Origin: Leptospira bandrabouensis
GTDB taxonomy: Bacteria; Spirochaetota; Leptospiria; Leptospirales; Leptospiraceae
Length of the DNA stretch: 64,000 bases
Reading direction: 5' to 3'
Assembly: GCF_004770905.1 (NCBI RefSeq)
Contig: NZ_RQHT01000013.1
Span: 1-64,000 of the forward strand
In this document: piece by piece, positions 1 to 7,912 of the stretch
Layout: each line of letters begins with the position of its first letter
How positions within the stretch are numbered: the first letter of the stretch is position 1
Position numbers and translations under genes: made by a program
The notes under the pieces: model-generated
Seen by the model: only the letters and a program-made list of their open reading frames with translations
Told to the model about the DNA's origin: nothing
Databases searched by the model: none

Positions 1-488
1 AGGTGTGGTAGAGACCGCCTAATACGGGAGTGGATTCCAAGTGGCAGTTTCCATCTCGCGGTTTGTGGAGGATTGGTGAGGGGATGGGGAATTTAGGCGG
101 CGTTTAATTGCAATACGGATACCTCGAGAAAAGGCGGGTGATATACGCAATGCATATAGCTGATATTTTCTCAGAGTTTATCTGTAGTTTGTATAGATAT
201 CATTTATCAATTGTTAGGCATATAACAAACTAAACATTTATTAAATATCAATTTTTATCATAAATCTTTTCCAAGCCTTCTTTTAGATATAAGTTATATC
301 CTTTCGATAAGTTTCTCCAAGTGAAGTGTCCCCCGCGGTGGCGTGGCCAGGGATGGCCTAAGCTCGCCAGTCGGAACAGGAAGTTCCGCTGGCAGGAGTG
401 GGGGATACTGAACTCGTTAAAAAAATTCTTTAAGTATATCGTTTATTTCTTTGTCTGAGATGGAATTGATTTGTTAGATTCGATTTTG
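1..488. other. Gene-free stretch with repeats at the window start
   Basis: I see no supportable gene here. The stretch holds an inverted pair, CCGCCTAA at 15-22 and TTAGGCGG at 93-100, around a GC-rich insert. It also holds the first copy of a structured repeat at 317-424. Between them the sequence is AT-rich and has no reading frame of useful length. It lies downstream of the leftward toxin-antitoxin pair, so it may be the remains of other accessory modules. Confidence 0.5.
317..424 (+). repeat. Structured dispersed repeat, family A, copy 1
   Basis: The stretch from CCAAGTGAAG to ACTCGTTAAA recurs at 1310-1414 at high identity, including GGTGGCGTGG, CAGGGATGGCCTAAGCTCGC and GAGTGGGGGATACTGAA. 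It folds well on paper. TCCCCCGC (329-336) can pair with GTGGGGGA (398-405), and inside it GCCAG plus CGGAAC can pair with GTTCCG plus CTGGC, leaving one bulged T. It has no coding potential. It is probably a non-coding mobile or structured repeat; its function is unknown. Confidence 0.7.
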
Positions 489-815
489 TTAAACTAAAAA
501 TAGAATCCCAGCTTCTGGATTTTTTGTAAAAGCTATGATCGTCTCACAATTTTCTTTCAGCAACGAAACAACGGAAGATGTGCTGCAATTCCCCCGTTTG
601 ATTTGAATTATTTTGGGTGGAAAACCTTTCTTTTCTAAAATCTTATTAAAATCATTATCTTTAGTAACGATAATTAGATTTTTTTCATACGCTTTTTCCC
701 AGATGAGTTCATCTGATGACTGGATACCGAGCGAAAAAACATGTTTTGAATTTGGAAAAATGTCAGATAAATGTTCGACTAAATTTGGAGATAGATTTGC
801 GTCATACAATAGCAT
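489..815 (-). CDS. DUF5615 PIN-like toxin of a TA module
   Basis: This 108-residue protein matches the DUF5615 (PIN-like) pattern. It opens with MLLYDANLSP, which carries the first acidic residue of a PIN fold, and continues with the motif IVTKDNDF near residues 49-56 and a GFPPKIIQI strand. Known members are predicted RNases paired with DUF433 proteins. Its ATG follows the stop codon of the upstream DUF433 gene with no gap, so the two are one transcription and translation unit. Toxicity is inferred from family and context only. The full-length fold appears intact. Confidence 0.82.
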   Translation of the reverse strand: MLLYDANLSPNLVEHLSDIFPNSKHVFSLGIQSSDELIWEKAYEKNLIIVTKDNDFNKILEKKGFPPKIIQIKRGNCSTSSVVSLLKENCETIIAFTKNPEAGILFLV

Positions 816-1037
816 TTAGGCTACAAGAATTGATTTATTTTGATCAGCAGCAAAAGCTAGACTCGCCAAAATATCTTCTTTAGTGAGATAAGGAAACTCT
901 CGTAAAATTTCATCATATTCCATACCCGAAGCTAGATAGTCAAGAATGTCATAGACGGTAATTCTCATTCCACGAATACAAGGCTTACCACCTCGAACGT
1001 CCTTATCAAATGAAATATATTTTCTATAATCGAGCAC
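816..1037 (-). CDS. DUF433 antitoxin
   Basis: This is a 73-residue DUF433 protein. It shows the typical core ISFDKDVRGGKPCIRGMRITV followed by a small helix-turn-helix-like section (YDILDYLASGMEYDEILREFPYL, LTKEDILASLAFA). DUF433 proteins are VapB-like antitoxins that bind DNA and neutralise a PIN-type partner. The partner gene starts at the base next to this stop codon. The gene probably autoregulates the pair from the short AT-rich region upstream of 1037, as usual for such modules; no operator was identified. Confidence 0.85.
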   Translation of the reverse strand: MLDYRKYISFDKDVRGGKPCIRGMRITVYDILDYLASGMEYDEILREFPYLTKEDILASLAFAADQNKSILVA

Positions 1038-1140
1038 TCCTAAATTCTTATATAAATTCTGAATTCGTCAAGTCATTTCATTCTTTGGGAAAACTTTAAA
1101 ATTAAAAACTAGATAGCCATCGAAGAAGATTTCCCCCAAT

Positions 1141-1280
1141 CCCCCGCGCCAGCGATAGTAGCGGAAATACTTTCCATAAATTAAATTATTTTGATTCACT
1201 AACAGATCGGAAAGATTGAAGCGAATAGCGCGATCGTTTCTAGACGAAAATATCAATCAACTAACGAATTCGAGGCGCCC
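1141..1280 (+). repeat. GCGCC-bounded palindromic repeat, family B, copy 1
   Basis: The element starts near GCGCCAGCGATAGTAGCGG and ends CGAATTCGAGGCGCC. Its core AGCGGAAATnCTTTCC ... GGAAAGATTGnAGCG is shared with copies at 2018-2156, 11061-11132, 38326-38429 and, inverted, 59533-59663. Copies 1 and 2 are near-identical over their right halves, including CGTTTCTAGACGAAAATATC. The core can form a hairpin (CTTTCC with GGAAAG, flanked by AATC/GATT). It looks like a REP- or MITE-like non-coding repeat. Confidence 0.75.
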
Positions 1281-1309
1281 AAACCCTTACTCATAAATTC
1301 TTTTCTTAA

Positions 1310-1414
1310 CCAAGTGAAGACGTCGTCACGGTGGCGTGGTCAGGGATGGCCTAAGCTCGCCAGTCGGACCCGGACGGGACGCTGGCAGGAGTGGGGGATA
1401 CTGAACTCGTTAAA
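1310..1414 (+). repeat. Structured dispersed repeat, family A, copy 2
   Basis: Second copy of the 317-424 element. The flanks CCAAGTGAAG and ACTGAACTCGTTAAA and most of the centre match. The left arm of the outer stem (CGTCGTCAC instead of TCCCCCGC) and the inner hairpin (CGGACC ... GGGACG) have diverged so that pairing is lost. This copy is therefore probably degraded. Confidence 0.68.
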
Positions 1415-1499
1415 GAGGAGGGAAATACAGAGGAGAAGAGAAACCATCCTTTTGGGGATCGGATGGGTGGGGGGTCTTCTAAACGACTCGGATCAAAAA

Positions 1500-1664
1500 T
1501 TATTCAAATAAATCAGCATGCGTTCCAGTCCGTTCAAAAATAATAGAATTTTGGTCTAATTTATAAATAAGTAACCAGTCAGGTTCAATGTGACATTCTT
1601 TTCGATTTTTCTGTAACTTAATATCTTTATTGAATTGATTAGTATAACTAGGAATAAATTTCAT
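1500..1664 (-). pseudogene. Internally deleted YafQ-type toxin (54 residues)
   Basis: The ATG overlaps the RelB/DinJ stop codon as ATGA, the standard arrangement of dinJ-yafQ operons. The product reads MKFIPSYTNQFNKDIKLQK, then jumps to ECHIEPDWLLIYKLDQN and IIFERTGTHADLFE. The two ends match the N terminus and the C-terminal catalytic half of YafQ. The His/Asp of HIEPDW and the His/Phe of THADLF are kept. About 35 central residues are absent compared with the usual ~90. The frame stays open, so it is either a decayed toxin or a miniature protein. It is shorter than typical gene-calling limits and easily missed. Confidence 0.75.
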
Positions 1665-1921
1665 ATCCCCAAATTCTCAAATAATTCTTTCTTAGATTTA
1701 AATGTTTTTAGGGCTTTGTTCTTATCGGTAGATTCCAAGGTCTTTTTAGTTATTTTATTTGGTACCTTTATGGCAAATGGAATCCCTCGTGTTAGCTTGA
1801 TCTGATGATAGAAAATATTAATAGCTTCCGAGGTAGAAAGACCCAATCGTTCAAGGATATTTTCTACATCTTTTTTTAAATTATCTTCTACTCTAGCACG
1901 AATCATTGCTGTTTTAGCCAT
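1661..1921 (-). CDS. RelB/DinJ-family antitoxin
   Basis: This 86-residue protein has the RelB/DinJ ribbon-helix-helix start: MAKTAMIRARVEDNLKKDVENILERLGLSTSEAINIFYHQIKLTRGIPF. That is a near-canonical family signature in which the RHH dimer binds its own promoter. The C-terminal tail would wrap the toxin. It is co-transcribed with the shortened YafQ gene through an ATGA overlap. Family B repeats in direct orientation lie on both sides of the module (1141-1280 and 2018-2156), so the module could have moved or could be lost by recombination. Confidence 0.88.
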   Translation of the reverse strand: MAKTAMIRARVEDNLKKDVENILERLGLSTSEAINIFYHQIKLTRGIPFAIKVPNKITKKTLESTDKNKALKTFKSKKELFENLGI

Positions 1922-2244
1922 ACTCTTAACTTCCCGAGATTCACTGTATCTCGTTTGGGATACAAATCAATTTTTTTATACACCTTAGTTTTTATTTTTG
2001 TGAGATACTGATCTAGTCCCCTGCGCCAGCGATAGCAGCGGAAATCCTTTCCATAAACAAAATTATTTTGGCCAACAAACCAATTGGAAAGATTGAAGCG
2101 AATAGCGCGGTCGTTTCTAGACGAAAATATCAATCAACTAACGAATTCGAGGCGCCAAAAGATGAACGCACATTATTTCTATTATCATGTCTAAACAATA
2201 AGAACTAGTTGACCTCCCAATTAAAATCTTAAAAATAATATCTA
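1922..2244. other. Intergenic region with family B repeat
   Basis: The 5' region of the RelB gene on the minus strand, then family B copy 2 at 2018-2156, then about 90 AT-rich bases before the lipoprotein gene at 2245. A short open frame at 1903-2133 on the minus strand runs through the repeat and shares its first 16 residues with a frame in copy 1, so it is not a gene. Confidence 0.6.
2018..2156 (+). repeat. GCGCC-bounded palindromic repeat, family B, copy 2
   Basis: Same element and orientation as 1141-1280, with the matching left end CTGCGCCAGCGATAGCAGCGG and right end CTAACGAATTCGAGGCGCC. It sits immediately upstream of the RelB promoter region. Copies 1 and 2 therefore form direct repeats around the RelB/YafQ module. 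Confidence 0.75.
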
Positions 2245-2922
2245 ATGTTTAACCCAAACAATTTTATCATATCGCATTCCAAAGTTACTCGCATATTTAT
2301 AGTGGTAGTGATTTTGCTCCTTGGCACGAATTGTACCAAATATTACGTTTACCCAAATCACTTCGCAGATCCTGAGCCAATGGACAAATCGATGCTTACC
2401 GAACTAAGGGTCTCAAATTTTCGAATCCTTAGCATTGATGAAAGAAATTTTGAAGAAAATCTTCAAGATTACGGGCTTTCTTTAGGAATCATAGGAATTG
2501 GAAAAGTTGATGGAAAATCGCAATTCTATATAACTCCAGGAAAACACAAAATCCGATTAGCATACTTTGATGTCCGTATTCATAACTATGCCAAAAATAG
2601 AGTCATTGATACTTATACTTCAAATGAAAGTGCTACGTTAGATGTTGATTTAAAAGCAGGTCAACAAGTTTGTATCTGTTTTCAAAACCTCACTCCGGAA
2701 AATTTTGATGAATTTACCATTGTTGCAGAAGCAAGAGAGTACAAGGACCAAATAGATTTTCAGCCTCCAGTTTATATTCCGTACATTTCACAACTCGAAT
2801 TTCTGCCGGCAGATTGCGGTGGCGGAGATGGGAAAAACGCATTGTTATTAAACCAATCAAATAAAATTATTGTGAAGAAATCTATAGACTCAAGGAATAA
2901 AGCCAATATAGTTACTTACTAA
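2245..2922 (+). CDS. Hypothetical lipoprotein
   Basis: A 225-residue protein not assigned to a family. After a charged N terminus, a hydrophobic segment (IFIVVVILLLGTNC, residues about 17-30) ends in a spirochaete-type lipobox with the lipidated Cys in GTNC. The rest is mostly beta-type sequence: a section like a PEGA/carbohydrate-binding fold (QFYITPGKHKIRLAYFDVRI) and a late Cys pair (VCICF) plus DCGGGDG near the C terminus. Export and lipid anchoring are well supported. The function is unknown. It stands alone, with long non-coding stretches on both sides. Confidence 0.7.
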   Translation: MFNPNNFIISHSKVTRIFIVVVILLLGTNCTKYYVYPNHFADPEPMDKSMLTELRVSNFRILSIDERNFEENLQDYGLSLGIIGIGKVDGKSQFYITPGKHKIRLAYFDVRIHNYAKNRVIDTYTSNESATLDVDLKAGQQVCICFQNLTPENFDEFTIVAEAREYKDQIDFQPPVYIPYISQLEFLPADCGGGDGKNALLLNQSNKIIVKKSIDSRNKANIVTY

Positions 2923-3493
2923 GAACTATATCGAATTGGCATAAACTTAACCCTTAATTTACGATTAGTAATTGGAGTAGATTTTAAGATGATGGAACGA
3001 CTAGTGTTTCGGGTAAATTATTACGTGATGCATTGAGTAACTTCCTATAATTTACATTATGTCGCATAACATGCGTTAGCGCTTTTGAGTGTACTCGTAC
3101 ATTCTTTACAGTTTTGTCTCAATACATACTTTACAAAAAGGATCATAGAAATCCTGGTCCAGACGTAAAGGAACAATTCTTCATCATAAACTACGATTCC
3201 AAATGGTAAACTAAGTAGAGTTAAACCAATGTAAGAACGTAAGAGATACCGATATTATAACAATTAGTACGTTTTTAATTCTCTCTAAAAAATATTTTTT
3301 TTTACCGCATTGTCTCAAAGAATTCTATGAGACTAATGCATTTTCAAATATTCACATACTATGTTATAAATTTTAAGACGAATCGGCGAGCTTGTAGTGA
3401 TATCCATGGCACCTATATTCAAAAATCTTAAAATAAAAAATAAATTGCCTAATCAAACATGGTTTTCATTTTGCATTTATATTTTTATAAAAA
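2923..3493. other. 571-base intergenic stretch, nothing recognised
   Basis: I found no credible reading frame, RNA gene or repeat shared with the rest of the window. A small palindromic patch, GCATAACATGCGTTAGCGC, lies near 3063-3081, and an A/T-run region near 3290-3303. It may contain the promoter of the following two-gene unit, whose first ATG has no evident ribosome-binding site. Confidence 0.4.
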
Positions 3494-4462
3494 ATGCAAG
3501 AAATAAAAACAACTGTAACTCATAACATCAAAAGAGATTCTATCATCACTGGTTTCGAAAGTTTATTATTTGAAAGAGACTACAATGGAAATCTTTGGAT
3601 TGGTTCTTGGAATCAAAGTCCTATTCTTTATAGAATCGATGGAAATCAAATCACACGATTCGAATTTCCAATTGGTTTTTACCTAGCAAGTGATAATCCA
3701 TTTGATTCTAATTCTGATCATGTATTGTTTGGATCATCTAATTCTGTATTATACTTTAGAGATGATAGGTTCTTCAGCCTCCCATCTCCGAAGTTAGCAA
3801 ACCCTTCTCCCTACCAGATTTTGAATCTTGTAAACTATACTTACGTTATCTTTGCCAATACAAGCGGAAGAAAACAGATCCATAGGTGGAATGGGACTAA
3901 TTGGGAAATCTTGAATTTTGATTTGGATTTTCAAAATCTTTATAACTTAAAATCAATTGGGAATGATAGAATTTTGGTTACAGAAGGAAATTCAGAAGTT
4001 GCTTATATCTTAGATCAAAATGGGAAGGTAATTTCTGAATTTACACCGAGTGGTGCCCCCATGAAAGCCAAAATAAATTCGAAAAGAATATTTTTATACT
4101 CTGATTCAAAGTTGGAAGTAAGGAATAGCGATGGAGAACTAATCAGTCTCCTTGATTTGTATGATGAAGCAATGAAGGCCTATTTTGGTTCATACTTAGA
4201 ATTTATAGATATATTCATTCAAAATGAATCAAATCTGGTTTTGTTGTTAAAGGAAAGAAATAAAAAACCTGCTAAAAAACATTTATTAAACTTTAACTTG
4301 GATACATTGACTCTTACCCCACACTCCCTGAATGAAAAGTTGACTGCGGATTTGAATTTACTGCAGTTTGAAATCGATAATTCGGGGGATTATTGGTTTA
4401 AAATTTATGGGAACCATTACTCAGAATCTTTTATAACATTCAATGCGGAACTAACAACATGA
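3494..4462 (+). CDS. Hypothetical propeller-like protein upstream of the giant SUKH/HEAT-like protein
   Basis: 322 residues with no signal peptide or membrane segment. The sequence alternates short beta strands with recurring motifs such as NGNLWIGSW, ILYRIDGNQITRFE, VLYFRDDRFFSLP and IHRWNGTNWEIL. This looks like a beta-propeller with about five to six blades, similar in style to two-component-regulator propeller repeats. The family is not recognised with certainty. Its stop overlaps the start of the next gene (ATGA at 4459-4462), so the two products are probably made together and may interact. The ATG lacks a clear Shine-Dalgarno sequence, so the true start is uncertain. Confidence 0.62.
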   Translation: MQEIKTTVTHNIKRDSIITGFESLLFERDYNGNLWIGSWNQSPILYRIDGNQITRFEFPIGFYLASDNPFDSNSDHVLFGSSNSVLYFRDDRFFSLPSPKLANPSPYQILNLVNYTYVIFANTSGRKQIHRWNGTNWEILNFDLDFQNLYNLKSIGNDRILVTEGNSEVAYILDQNGKVISEFTPSGAPMKAKINSKRIFLYSDSKLEVRNSDGELISLLDLYDEAMKAYFGSYLEFIDIFIQNESNLVLLLKERNKKPAKKHLLNFNLDTLTLTPHSLNEKLTADLNLLQFEIDNSGDYWFKIYGNHYSESFITFNAELTT

Positions 4463-7400
4463 AACAACCTACTCAACTCAATATACAAAAGTCTGATCTT
4501 TACTCAGGAAGTTTAAAAGAAATCATCCTAGATAGAATGTTAGTGTTTCAATCACTTAGAGATAAATTTCAGAAGGTATTTGATAAATCCAAAAATAAAC
4601 TAGACCAAAGTTTTTTGAAAGAATTTGAATCCATATATGGATTTCGACCTGGAAAGGAAATTTTGGAATGGGAAAACATAAAATCTGCTTACAAATCCGT
4701 TATGTATGAAGTTGCCGATGTTTGGAACATGATTGACCATCATTCTGCCGAAGAAGAGGAAATGGAAGAAGATGACGAAGGAGGATTTGATTATGCCATT
4801 TCCTCTGCGGAAAGATTAGTTAAAATTAAAGACCCTGATGAAATACTTTCCTGGTTGGTTGGCACTTACAGCGGGCTCATGTTCTTATTCAACGGTTCTT
4901 ATGCTTTTGCTTCGGATGGAGGTGGGGACACTTGTTGGATCAATCTTTTGCCCAATGAAAATGAATCCGTCGAGGTAAATTATTATAATCATGAAATTGG
5001 TGAATTAGAAAACCTGCCATTTTTTTCCATCTCACATTTTATTGCTGAAAATTGGAATAATGAATCAAATGAAAGTTATGATGATGAAGATGAGGAACAA
5101 GAATTCGAAGAAGAAGATGCAGGTCAAAAAGTAAAAGAACCCATTCTAACTACGCAAATCAAAGACAGTATAATTAAAGCTTTTGAAAAAGAAGCCACAA
5201 AACTCTACGAAAAGAAACCTATCTATAACAATTCACTAGATATGTTTGAAAGGTCGGCTTGGTTACTTGGACATAGTTATGGAGACCCTGCTTATGCCTT
5301 TACAGAAAAACTAGCGGAAGCTCCCTCCTATACTCTTTGGGAAGAAGAAAAAGAAGATATCAAAAACTTTCCGAATTTAGCTGCTTATTGGATACTTCAT
5401 CATTTTTATCTAAAGAATGAGGATGCTTGTAGAGAAACTATCAAACTTGCAAACAAATCAAAAGGAAAAATAATTCCAAAAATTTGTGAACATATAATTG
5501 CCTATCTGGATGGAAAATCCAAATCATTATTCAATCTACCAACAGAGAAGGTAGAAAAAATAAGGTCACAAACCTTTAGTAACGCTGACCCCAAACAAAT
5601 TGAACCAAAAAATATTAAATTATACAATGAAAGTTTAGGTCTTTCCAATCTTAAAACCATTTCAAAGAAAGACCTGGAATCAAAGATCAAGACTGAAGAA
5701 AACCTTTTCAAAATAATCGAAGATTACCCTGATGATGTTAATGCACATGACTTAGTATTAAAAGAAATTTCCAAAAAAGACACGAACCTTAAAAAACTGA
5801 TCGATGATTACTTCCGGGAACGAACCGATAGTGCTTATAATACTTGGCCATACAACCCGGAAAAATTGGACAAACGCCTTTCCGTCGCGATCAATGCCGC
5901 CTTTCGACAAGGTTTGAAATACGACGCTGAGAATAAAAAAGCATATTGCGGTATTACAAAAACGGTTGGGATGTTAGATGACGACCAAGCAATGGTTTCG
6001 TTTAGAGAAGCAGTTCGTAAACTCAAACAAGATGATCCAAGATTAGAATATGTAATTGAGGCATTGATCAGTAGTGAACATAAAGATGCCAATTCCATAT
6101 TGGCGGATGCTGCTTGGCGAACCTTTGAAACTTTGGACAATGTTAAAGAAATTAGAGAAAAGGTTCAAAAAGAAGGACCGACTTTGAACAATATGTTCAC
6201 AGTCTATACTCACCTAAACCAAGCTTTACAAGAACGAATATTAACATTAGATGATGTTTCAGTCCAGCTCATACAGAAACTATTTACTTATAAAGATCAT
6301 CTTGGTTTTTTTGGAATTAGTGCAGGGAATGCATTTTCGGTATGTGCCCATTTAGAACTAAAAGAACATACAGAAATCATTGCCAACTATGCGAGAAATA
6401 GCTTTCGGATCAAAGGAGGAGACAGAAAGTCTTACCTCGAATTGAGTCAGATCATAAACATTTCGGAAGCAGCCTTAGCCTGGGCCAAAATGGAACCTGA
6501 AAAGGCAAAACAAGAGTTACACGAATTTTTTGTAAAATTAGAAGGATCGAATTATCCTGGTATTGCAATTGATTTAAGAGCTTGTTATGTAGCCGGATTA
6601 TTACTTTTGGAGCCGGAAAACAATGAATATCTGACTTTTGCGGAACGTATCCTAGGAAACAAAGGAGACCAAGTCCGTGTGTATGGAATCATTCGATGGA
6701 TTAGAAAACTAAAAGTTGAAAAATTCAAAGATCATCTTTGGTATCACATTTATGCCGATCCCGATCCTATGGTTGATTATTCTTGGAGTTATATCGAAGT
6801 GGAAGCAAGACGCGCTTGGATTACGCTCACTGGAGAAGATGCTCCTACGTTTGACTCATCTGATAAATATGCTACATCACTTTCTAAGAATAAAACTTTG
6901 TTACCCGAGGCGATTCTCCATCCTGAAAAATATAGCATCCAACATGTGTTTGAAAAAATTCGAGAAACCAAATACAAACATGAAGATGTAATTCGTTATG
7001 GAGGACCATGGCTTGTCGAATCATTACGGTATTCCTTGGATGAATATAAATATTCTGGATCTTATGACAGGTGGGAAGCAATCAAAGCTTTGTTCTTTCA
7101 AGGTCCGGGAGTGTATCCTTACTTTTTGGAAATTTTCCAATTGCCTTATGCAGCACCTTCATGGAAGGCATATTTATTACAGTTTATGCGAGTGATGGAG
7201 CCTGAATCTTTAAAATGGAAGAAGGTTCTTTCGATGGAAGGAAACGAAATAAAACAGCTACTAGAAGAACCTACTCCCCAATGGTATGTATGGACTGATT
7301 TATTAGCGGCAAGATTATTTTTGTTAGATGGTGAATCATCTTTTGACACTATCTCTCAAGTGATCATTCGGCGACTAGAGATGACAAATCATGAATCTTA

Positions 7401-7836
7401 TGATTCTAGTATTTATGAAGAAGCGCTTGGGCTACGGTTGCCTTTACTTTGGAGATGGTTTGGCAAAAGAGGAGATGAATTTATCGAAACTTTCTGGAAA
7501 AAAGCAAAAAAAAGTTCTGAAACTTTTACTATGTTAGAGATGGCAGCCAGACGAAAGTTAAATGACAAAATCCCTGAAATGAACGAGATCAAAGATCCTG
7601 GGATTTTACTCACATTTTATCCTGAACAAAGGGAATATGGATGGCATACATGGATCCATTTGACTCCAGAGACAATACGATTTGGAACCAATGAATTTCA
7701 CCTACACTCTGTTTTACCTGATTCAAAAACAGAATCCAGTATGCCGGCTTCCAAAACAAATTTAGAAATTGTTTGGAAAATGGCACATATTCTAGGTTAC
7801 ACGGTATCAAAGAAAAAACCGAAAGGAAAAAAATAG
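4459..7836 (+). CDS. Giant SUKH-like / HEAT-like repeat protein
   Basis: 1125 residues, cytoplasmic by sequence (no signal or TM). Residues about 130-215 resemble a SMI1/KNR4 (SUKH) domain: FNGSYAFASDGGGDTCWINLLP, then VEVNYYNHEIGELENLPFFSISHFI. A strongly acidic linker follows (NESYDDEDEEQEFEEEDAG). The remaining ~850 residues are helical with regular W/L/A-rich periodicity, as in HEAT/TPR-like solenoids, and the extreme C terminus is Lys-rich (SKKKPKGKK). SUKH domains elsewhere often act as immunity or scaffold modules, but here no toxin gene is adjacent. It is translationally coupled to the propeller-like protein. The function is not known; the domain calls are by eye. Confidence 0.65.
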   Translation: MKQPTQLNIQKSDLYSGSLKEIILDRMLVFQSLRDKFQKVFDKSKNKLDQSFLKEFESIYGFRPGKEILEWENIKSAYKSVMYEVADVWNMIDHHSAEEEEMEEDDEGGFDYAISSAERLVKIKDPDEILSWLVGTYSGLMFLFNGSYAFASDGGGDTCWINLLPNENESVEVNYYNHEIGELENLPFFSISHFIAENWNNESNESYDDEDEEQEFEEEDAGQKVKEPILTTQIKDSIIKAFEKEATKLYEKKPIYNNSLDMFERSAWLLGHSYGDPAYAFTEKLAEAPSYTLWEEEKEDIKNFPNLAAYWILHHFYLKNEDACRETIKLANKSKGKIIPKICEHIIAYLDGKSKSLFNLPTEKVEKIRSQTFSNADPKQIEPKNIKLYNESLGLSNLKTISKKDLESKIKTEENLFKIIEDYPDDVNAHDLVLKEISKKDTNLKKLIDDYFRERTDSAYNTWPYNPEKLDKRLSVAINAAFRQGLKYDAENKKAYCGITKTVGMLDDDQAMVSFREAVRKLKQDDPRLEYVIEALISSEHKDANSILADAAWRTFETLDNVKEIREKVQKEGPTLNNMFTVYTHLNQALQERILTLDDVSVQLIQKLFTYKDHLGFFGISAGNAFSVCAHLELKEHTEIIANYARNSFRIKGGDRKSYLELSQIINISEAALAWAKMEPEKAKQELHEFFVKLEGSNYPGIAIDLRACYVAGLLLLEPENNEYLTFAERILGNKGDQVRVYGIIRWIRKLKVEKFKDHLWYHIYADPDPMVDYSWSYIEVEARRAWITLTGEDAPTFDSSDKYATSLSKNKTLLPEAILHPEKYSIQHVFEKIRETKYKHEDVIRYGGPWLVESLRYSLDEYKYSGSYDRWEAIKALFFQGPGVYPYFLEIFQLPYAAPSWKAYLLQFMRVMEPESLKWKKVLSMEGNEIKQLLEEPTPQWYVWTDLLAARLFLLDGESSFDTISQVIIRRLEMTNHESYDSSIYEEALGLRLPLLWRWFGKRGDEFIETFWKKAKKSSETFTMLEMAARRKLNDKIPEMNEIKDPGILLTFYPEQREYGWHTWIHLTPETIRFGTNEFHLHSVLPDSKTESSMPASKTNLEIVWKMAHILGYTVSKKKPKGKK

Positions 7837-7912
7837 CGATAGAGTCACTCATGATCGTAATCATCACAGTTCTGTTGGCAGTTAGTTTCCCTATGGAATG
7901 TGATGATTACGG

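Larger units (their letters stand above)
1038..1499. other. Intergenic repeat block between two TA modules
   Basis: This block holds family B repeat copy 1 (1141-1280) followed 29 bases later by family A repeat copy 2 (1310-1414). The short open frames across it, on both strands, come from the repeats and are not genes. Nothing else is recognisable. Confidence 0.6.

Noticed and set aside
205..235. GTTAGGC next to ATAACAA, resembling an integron attC end; likewise GCATAACATGCGTTAGCGC near 3063
   Set aside because: No matching R''/L'' partner site at proper distance and no integrase; palindromes too short to support an attC call.
1068..1256. 62-residue minus-strand ORF (and a similar one at 1903-2133)
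   Set aside because: Both lie in family B repeats and share their first residues only because the repeats are alike; no domain or ribosome-binding site.
1314..1511. 65-residue plus-strand ORF rich in Arg/Trp
   Set aside because: It runs through family A repeat copy 2 and composition is that of structured GC-rich repeat DNA.
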